Source: Marinobacter fuscus (lineage in GTDB: Bacteria; Pseudomonadota; Gammaproteobacteria; Pseudomonadales; Oleiphilaceae). Taken from it: 64,000 bases of DNA. This document shows, piece after piece, positions 59,289-64,000 of this stretch (its first letter is position 1; each line of letters starts with the position of its first letter). The translations under genes were made by a program, and so were the position numbers. The stretch is from positions 125,389 to 189,388 of the forward strand of contig NZ_PXNP01000109.1 of NCBI RefSeq assembly GCF_003007675.1, given 5' to 3'. The notes below the pieces were generated by a model. The model was not told where the DNA came from and ran no database searches. It worked only from the letters and a program-made list of their open reading frames with translations.

Positions 59289-60014
59289 TCAGAACGCCAG
59301 GCCGATACTGGCGAACGGACCCGACAACTCCACGTCGAGGCGATCATCACCGTCTTCGTAATCGATGGCCATCTGGCGATAACCTGCCCGAAGCTGCAAC
59401 AAAGAGACCGTATACTGGCCGTAGGCATTCACGTCGTACACCGAGTCGCCGTTGTATCCTATCGCGTTGACTTCCGCTCCCAGAGACAGCCCGGAAAACG
59501 GCAGGTCAAACCGTGCGGCAGCATAACCGAGCGGCAACACCGCATCGACGGTGGTTTCAGAGGTTTGCTGTGGCGCTTCGCCCTGAACCAGCAGTTCTGC
59601 GGAGAAATCCCGAACCGTCAGGCCCAGATCCAGGTTGATCCAGTTGTCCAACAGCTCATAGTAGAGCGTCAGGTCAAGCTGCTCCAGATCCAGCTCGGAA
59701 TTAACCTTGCCGGTAACACCGTCGTAGCCGGTATCCAGATTGCCCCTGCCACTCTGCTGCACCAGGGTGTAGTTCAGGCGCACATTGGGAATGAGGGGGA
59801 CAGGATGCTCCAGATAGACGGTCGCATTGGCGTTGCTGTCGTTGTCCAGGTTCAACTGTTCATCGACATCCACCAGAGAATTGTTCCTTGCAAACTCACC
59901 GGTAAAATCCGAATGCCAGTAATTCACACTGGCTCCCACACCAAAAACATCCGCATGCACTAACGGAGCTGCAAGTACCGCAACACTGCCCAGTGCAACC
60001 ATAAATTTCCGCAT
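59289..60014 (-). CDS. Outer-membrane beta-barrel protein (TIGR04219-like)
   Basis: 241 residues. The signal peptide is MRKFMVALGSVAVLAAPLVHA. Strand-like aromatic segments follow (GVGASVNYWHSDFTGEF, NVRLNYTLVQQSGRGNLDTG, INLDLGLTVRDFSAELL). It ends ASIGLAF, a C-terminal Phe signature. Matches by eye a family of small gammaproteobacterial barrels. Function unknown. It is 24 bases downstream of purC but has its own terminator. Confidence 0.8.
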   Translation of the reverse strand: MRKFMVALGSVAVLAAPLVHADVFGVGASVNYWHSDFTGEFARNNSLVDVDEQLNLDNDSNANATVYLEHPVPLIPNVRLNYTLVQQSGRGNLDTGYDGVTGKVNSELDLEQLDLTLYYELLDNWINLDLGLTVRDFSAELLVQGEAPQQTSETTVDAVLPLGYAAARFDLPFSGLSLGAEVNAIGYNGDSVYDVNAYGQYTVSLLQLRAGYRQMAIDYEDGDDRLDVELSGPFASIGLAF

Positions 60015-60038
60015 AACTCACTCGCTTTAAAGCCGTGA

Positions 60039-60752
60039 TCAGTCGAAGGAGATGCCCAGGCGGCGCCCCACTTCCTCGTAGGTCTCGATAACGTCACCCA
60101 GACCCTGACGGAACCGGTCTTTGTCCATTTTCTTTCGGGTTGCCTTATCCCAGATACGGCAGCCGTCGGGGCTGAACTCATCACCCAGAACGATGTCGGC
60201 ACCGTTGCGCCCGAACTCCAGTTTGTAATCCACCAGCAGCATGCCAGCGTCATCGAACAACTGCTTCAGGACACCATTCACCTGATAGGTCAGCGCCTTC
60301 ATTCGGGCCAGCTCTTCGGTTGTCGCCCAACCGAAACTTTCCGCCAGGGACTCGTTAACCATTGGATCGTGCAGGGCATCATTCTTGAGGAACAGTTCGT
60401 ACGTGGGAGGATTCAACTCCTGCCCCTCTTCCACGCCAAGGCGGCGACACAGGCTGCCTGCCGAAATGTTCCGAACCACGCACTCCACCGGAATCATATC
60501 CAGCTTCTTCACCAGAGACTCGGTATCGCTCAGTAAACCTTCAAAGTGAGTCGGTACACCCGCAGCCTCCAGCTTTTCCATAATGAACGCGTTGAACTTG
60601 TTGTTCACCATACCCTTGCGGTTCAGCTGCTCTTTCTTTTCACCGTCAAACGCAGATGTGTCGTCACGGAACACCAGCACGAACCGCTCCGGATCATCTG
60701 TGCGGTAGACCGATTTTGCTTTACCGGCGTAAAGTTCTTCTCGCTTTTCCAT
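60039..60752 (-). CDS. purC: SAICAR synthase
   Basis: Phosphoribosylaminoimidazole-succinocarboxamide synthase of purine synthesis; joins aspartate to CAIR with [23 protein letters not shown] and [18 protein letters not shown] at the start, with [18 protein letters not shown] and [20 protein letters not shown] later, are the standard signatures. 237 residues from ATG 60752 with GGAGAG six bases upstream; a TTG at 60764 is rejected. Confidence 0.96.
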   Translation of the reverse strand: MEKREELYAGKAKSVYRTDDPERFVLVFRDDTSAFDGEKKEQLNRKGMVNNKFNAFIMEKLEAAGVPTHFEGLLSDTESLVKKLDMIPVECVVRNISAGSLCRRLGVEEGQELNPPTYELFLKNDALHDPMVNESLAESFGWATTEELARMKALTYQVNGVLKQLFDDAGMLLVDYKLEFGRNGADIVLGDEFSPDGCRIWDKATRKKMDKDRFRQGLGDVIETYEEVGRRLGISFD

Positions 60753-60794
60753 TACTCTCTCCAAAACGGCAGGCCGCGCAGACTGCCCGATTAA

Positions 60795-61883
60795 TCAGTA
60801 TAGATGTTCAAACAAACTTGTGAGCAGTTGCGCCTCACTGCGATCGCCGGTGTAGGCGCTCTGTTGCGGCGCTTTGATGTGGACTGCACCATCCTTGCGC
60901 TGCAGGTTCACCGTATGGGTATGCAAAACCTTTTTCGAATCACGGAACCAGGAGAACCAGCCGGGGTTGCGCTCATCCTCTGTTCGGAAGTCCACCTGCA
61001 GCCAGCCTTCACTGCGGTTCAGATCCAGCACCGCAACGCCTGCCTCTTCCAGACTGCGGTTCACTTCGGCCCAGGTGCGGCCATAATCCAGGTCGACCAC
61101 GATTTCAGCGGGTTCTTCGTCCTCAGACAAAAGCCTCACCAGGGGCTTGGTGACCATGCCTGAAGCTGCCCTGGAAAAGGATTTGCTATCCTCCCGCTGT
61201 TTCAGAAACTCGCCCAGCGTAGCCAGAAGTTCCCGCTGCGTCTGTTGTCGGACGGCATCTGCGCTGTCATCCCACACCAGCAGCTCACCCGGGGCAACCT
61301 CAAGTTCAACAATATTCACCCGCAACTCCGTCGTTTTCCGACGAATCCCAGGGGCCAGGCGAACCTGTAAAACCACCTTGGACTCAGCAGAAAAGGCAAC
61401 GTCTGGCATTCCAAGCAGCTCGCGGCTTCGCTTGCTGAAATTCGCCAGCTCACTCTGGAGAATACCCAGTTGCGGGCTGTCGTAGGCGATACCCAGGCCA
61501 CTCTCATTCATCCAGGCGCTGACCACCGGCCAGAGCCGTCCGGGCACCTCGTTCACCAACAGCCACAAGCGGCCATCCAGCTCCTCAACAACATAGTTCT
61601 TGTCGAGAATATCCGAAGTCATATCTGGAGGTGGCGGTATCGCAGCCGGGTACAGCGAGCGGTTGTCGTCTGTCCGAATACTCCGGATCGGCATCACCTG
61701 CCCGAGGCGCGAGCTATCCGCGCCCTCGGGCACTTCAACGGGCCGCCCCTCAGGGGCACTGACATAGCGCTGCGAACGGTCTTCCAGCAAACTACAACCG
61801 GTAACAGCCCCCGCCATCGCCAGGGCGATAGCCGAGTGCTTAAAAAAAACGGACACACTACGGGCTTTTGCAGGAACCTGCAT
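60795..61883 (-). CDS. bamC: Outer membrane assembly lipoprotein BamC
   Basis: BAM complex lipoprotein of about 362 residues. A signal with lipobox VTGC (Cys about 29 from ATG 61883) is followed by RYVSAPEGRPVEVPEGADSS, the N-terminal stretch that binds BamD, and two helix-grip domains. I chose ATG 61883, with GGAG eight bases upstream; a frame to 61970 would run into dapA. The order dapA, bamC, purC is the usual one. It is longer than the about 344-residue E. coli protein. Confidence 0.92.
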   Translation of the reverse strand: MQVPAKARSVSVFFKHSAIALAMAGAVTGCSLLEDRSQRYVSAPEGRPVEVPEGADSSRLGQVMPIRSIRTDDNRSLYPAAIPPPPDMTSDILDKNYVVEELDGRLWLLVNEVPGRLWPVVSAWMNESGLGIAYDSPQLGILQSELANFSKRSRELLGMPDVAFSAESKVVLQVRLAPGIRRKTTELRVNIVELEVAPGELLVWDDSADAVRQQTQRELLATLGEFLKQREDSKSFSRAASGMVTKPLVRLLSEDEEPAEIVVDLDYGRTWAEVNRSLEEAGVAVLDLNRSEGWLQVDFRTEDERNPGWFSWFRDSKKVLHTHTVNLQRKDGAVHIKAPQQSAYTGDRSEAQLLTSLFEHLY

Positions 61884-61914
61884 CGGGTTACTCCGGTTAG
61901 CGGAAACGTTGACC

Positions 61915-62793
61915 TCAGAGAACGCCTGAAGCCTTGAGCGCATCGTCCACTTCACCGTGGAACTTTTCACTGAGCACCGTCAGCGGCAGGCGGATACCTT
62001 CACCGATCAGACCCATGTGAGCCAACGCCCATTTAACCGGGATCGGATTAGCTTCCAGGAACAGCTTGCGATTCAGCGGAGTCAGGAGTTCGTTGAGCCT
62101 TTCAGTCTCTTCTTTATTTCCCGCAACGGCGGCCTCGCACAGCTGCGCCATAGCCTTGGGTGCCACGTTAGCGGTAACCGAAACGTTACCCTTGGCACCG
62201 GCCAGCATCAACCCGGCCGCAGTGGCATCATCACCGGAGTAAACCGCCAAACGACCATTGAGCGCTTCGATCAGCTCGGTGCCACGAGGAATGTTACCGG
62301 TGGCATCCTTGATGCCCACGATATTGGGGATATCTGCCAGCCGCAGCACAGTCTCGTTCAGCATATCGCACGCGGTTCGGCCCGGTACGTTGTAAAGAAT
62401 CTGCTGCATACCCGGAACAGCCTCGGCAATGGTCTTGAAGTGCTGGTAAAGACCTTCCTGGGTTGGCTTGTTGTAGTAGGGGACTACCAGCAAACAGGCA
62501 TCCGCGCCGAGTTTATGCGCTTCAGTTGTCAGGTTGATAGCTTCACGGGTACTGTTACCGCCAGTACCGGCAATCACCGGAATGCGGCCATTCACTCGTT
62601 TGATGATATGGCCTATGGTGCGGATATGCTCGTCCGGGTCCAGAGTCGCAGACTCGCCCGTGGTGCCAACAGCCACAATGCCGTGAGTGCCGTTTTCGAT
62701 GTGAAAGTCCACCAGTTTGTCCAGGTGCTCCCAGTGAATATCACCATTGGGATGCATGGGCGTGACCAGTGCGACAAGGCTACCCGTAATCAT
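61915..62793 (-). CDS. dapA: 4-hydroxy-tetrahydrodipicolinate synthase
   Basis: First committed step of lysine and diaminopimelate synthesis. 292 residues. GIVAVGTTGESATLDPDEH is the pyruvate-binding GTTGE motif. YNVPGRTACDMLNE carries the catalytic Tyr, and IVGIKDATGNIPRGTEL the Schiff-base Lys. ATG 62793 has GGAG seven bases upstream; an earlier start at 62808 adds five residues. It is 31 bases upstream of bamC and divergent from bcp. Confidence 0.97.
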   Translation of the reverse strand: MITGSLVALVTPMHPNGDIHWEHLDKLVDFHIENGTHGIVAVGTTGESATLDPDEHIRTIGHIIKRVNGRIPVIAGTGGNSTREAINLTTEAHKLGADACLLVVPYYNKPTQEGLYQHFKTIAEAVPGMQQILYNVPGRTACDMLNETVLRLADIPNIVGIKDATGNIPRGTELIEALNGRLAVYSGDDATAAGLMLAGAKGNVSVTANVAPKAMAQLCEAAVAGNKEETERLNELLTPLNRKLFLEANPIPVKWALAHMGLIGEGIRLPLTVLSEKFHGEVDDALKASGVL

Positions 62794-62867
62794 AAACACT
62801 CCGTCCAAATAAAACCGATATGGTAATGTTGGGCTCGAACTGACACAAGGGAATTAAAGGAGATGTC

Positions 62868-63335
62868 ATGTCATCCGTTGAATTAAACCAGCCCGTACCC
62901 GATTTTCAGGCCGAAGCGACCGGCGAGATCACCGTGCGCCTGCAGGATCTGAAAGGAAAGAACATCGTGATCTATTTCTACCCGAAGGACAACACGCCCG
63001 GCTGCACCACCGAAGGCCAGGATTTTCGAGACCGGATGGATTCGTTTGAAGAGCTGGACACGGTCATTTACGGGGTCTCACGTGACGGGCTCAGAGCCCA
63101 CGAAAACTTCCGGGCCAAATACGATTTTCCGTTCCACCTGATTTCGGATAAAGACGAAACCCTGTGTCAACTGTTCGGCGTGATCAAGCTGAAAAAGCTC
63201 TACGGCAAAGAGCATCTGGGCATTGAGCGCAGCACCTTCCTGATCGACAAGGAAGGCGTGCTGCGCAAAGAGTGGCGGGGTGTGAAAGTGAAAGGCCATG
63301 CCGATGAAGTTCTGGAGGCCACAAGGGCCCTTTGA
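62868..63335 (+). CDS. bcp: Thioredoxin-dependent thiol peroxidase (Bcp)
   Basis: 155-residue peroxiredoxin. FYPKDNTPGCTTEGQDFRD carries the peroxidatic Cys; the resolving Cys of the classical family position is replaced by Asp or another residue near RDRM, so it may be a one-Cys type. It ends RGVKVKGHADEVLEATRAL. ATG 62868 is preceded by AAGGAGATGTC. Reduces hydroperoxides in the cytoplasm. It faces dapA and converges on the AI-2E gene. Confidence 0.93.
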   Translation: MSSVELNQPVPDFQAEATGEITVRLQDLKGKNIVIYFYPKDNTPGCTTEGQDFRDRMDSFEELDTVIYGVSRDGLRAHENFRAKYDFPFHLISDKDETLCQLFGVIKLKKLYGKEHLGIERSTFLIDKEGVLRKEWRGVKVKGHADEVLEATRAL

Positions 63336-63356
63336 GACTCTAACGTGCCCTTGAGT

Positions 63357-64000
63357 TTACTCTTCGGCCGGTGCCTGGAGCGCCTCCTGCACCGGCCAGG
63401 CCGCAAACACGGCTTTGAGCATGGTTGCCAGCGGGATGGCAAAAAATACGCCCCACAATCCCCAGATGCCGCCAAAAAACAGCACCGCAACGATAATGGC
63501 TACCGGGTGCAGGTTATTGACTTCGGAGAAGAGGACAGGAACCAAAACGTTGCCATCCAGTGCCTGTATTACTCCGTAAACCACCATCACCCAGATAAAA
63601 TGACTGCCCCAGCCGAAGGCGAACAGACCGATCACCGCAACCGGCACGGTCACGACGGCTGCCCCGATGTACGGAATGACCACACTCAAGCCTACCAGGA
63701 GCGACAACAGCGCTGCGTAGGGCATACCGAGCACCTTGAAACCAACGTAGGTCACGCTGCCGACAATCAGGATCTCCAGCGCCTTGCCACGCACATAGTT
63801 GGCACACTGCAGATTCACCTCGTGCCAGATGCGTACCATCATGGGCCTCTGTGGCGGCAGCATCCGGGCCACGGAATCGACCAGCACCTGCCTGTCCTTG
63901 AGAAAGAAGAACACCAGGATCGGCACCAGCACCATATAGATCAACAAAGCAACCAGATCCGGAATACTGGAGAGCGAAAAGGACACCAGCCACTGGGTAA
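63357..64000 (-). CDS. AI-2E family transporter, 3' part (cut by window edge)
   Basis: PerM/AI-2E-type membrane protein, C-terminal about 210 residues visible. The frame stays open to the right edge, so the 5' end is missing. A GTG at 63986 is internal, since the upstream codons (T-Q-W-L) continue the family. FFLKDRQVLVDSVARMLPPQ, ALEILIVGSVTYVGFKVLG and GLSVVIPYIGAAVVTVPVAV are conserved, as is ALDGNVLVPVLFSEVNNLHP. Members export signals or other small molecules, but the cargo is mostly undefined. Confidence 0.9.
   Translation of the reverse strand, partial: TQWLVSFSLSSIPDLVALLIYMVLVPILVFFFLKDRQVLVDSVARMLPPQRPMMVRIWHEVNLQCANYVRGKALEILIVGSVTYVGFKVLGMPYAALLSLLVGLSVVIPYIGAAVVTVPVAVIGLFAFGWGSHFIWVMVVYGVIQALDGNVLVPVLFSEVNNLHPVAIIVAVLFFGGIWGLWGVFFAIPLATMLKAVFAAWPVQEALQAPAEE

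Noticed and set aside
61957-62826. 289-codon plus-strand open frame antisense to dapA
   Set aside because: dapA is unambiguous by its GTTGE and Lys motifs; the antisense frame has no recognisable domain.

Overview
The window looks like a chromosomal segment of a marine gammaproteobacterium, most likely Marinobacter or a close relative. This rests on gene content only: a GntR-prpB-prpC-acnD-prpF propionate operon, the dapA-bamC-purC block, a DUF2897-type small membrane protein, a TIGR04219-type barrel and an XrtA/PEP-CTERM type exopolysaccharide locus. No database search was possible. No CRISPR array, insertion sequence, phage gene or rRNA was seen. One tRNA (Val, GAC) is present.

Region 1, about 0.1-32.3 kb, is one large exopolysaccharide (EPS) locus. 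The right end (22-32.3 kb, minus strand) has the conserved XrtA-type core: priming sugar transferase, outer-membrane export lipoprotein, Wzz-like chain-length protein, a degenerate CpsD-like kinase, an outer-membrane barrel, a DUF3473-type deacetylase and a FemAB-like protein. To the left lies an accessory mosaic that switches strand repeatedly: seven further glycosyltransferases, a Wzx flippase, an O-antigen-ligase/Wzy-like polymerase, two more deacetylases, two sulfotransferases, a pyruvyl transferase, a low-molecular-weight tyrosine phosphatase, a secreted jelly-roll-like protein, two ATP-grasp ligases, an asparagine-synthetase-like protein and a second FemAB/GNAT-like protein. The predicted product is an acidic polymer that is sulfated, pyruvylated and partly deacetylated, and possibly decorated with amino acids. 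Neither the exosortase nor its usual ATPase partner is in the window.

Region 2, 32.3-39.7 kb, is the PEP-CTERM satellite. A plus-strand pair encodes a vanillyl-alcohol-oxidase/4-cresol-dehydrogenase-like flavoenzyme and the exosortase-associated acyltransferase (N-acyl amino acid synthase type). They face two secreted PEP-CTERM proteins (a THxN-like protein and a von Willebrand A protein) and a TPR protein. The flavoenzyme keeps the phenol-binding Tyr/Tyr-Arg set of its family, so the pair may make an oxidised N-acyl-tyrosine-type metabolite.

Region 3, 39.8-46.8 kb, is the 2-methylcitrate cycle operon in its AcnD/PrpF form, led by its GntR regulator. It has twin TTGT-N2-ACAA operators at the promoter and GGGGTCTGACCCC palindromes in two of its gaps.

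Region 4, 46.8-64 kb, is mainly housekeeping: an outer-membrane barrel, galU, an XRE regulator, an EamA transporter, tRNA-Val, a 5-oxoproline/proline utilisation cluster (pxpCBA, DUF1989 protein, putP, divergent LysR), a small membrane protein, an RluA-type pseudouridine synthase, a UDP-glucuronate-4-epimerase-like gene, a TIGR04219-like barrel, purC, bamC, dapA, bcp and the 3' part of an AI-2E family transporter. GalU and the epimerase could supply UDP-glucose and uronic-acid precursors to the EPS locus.
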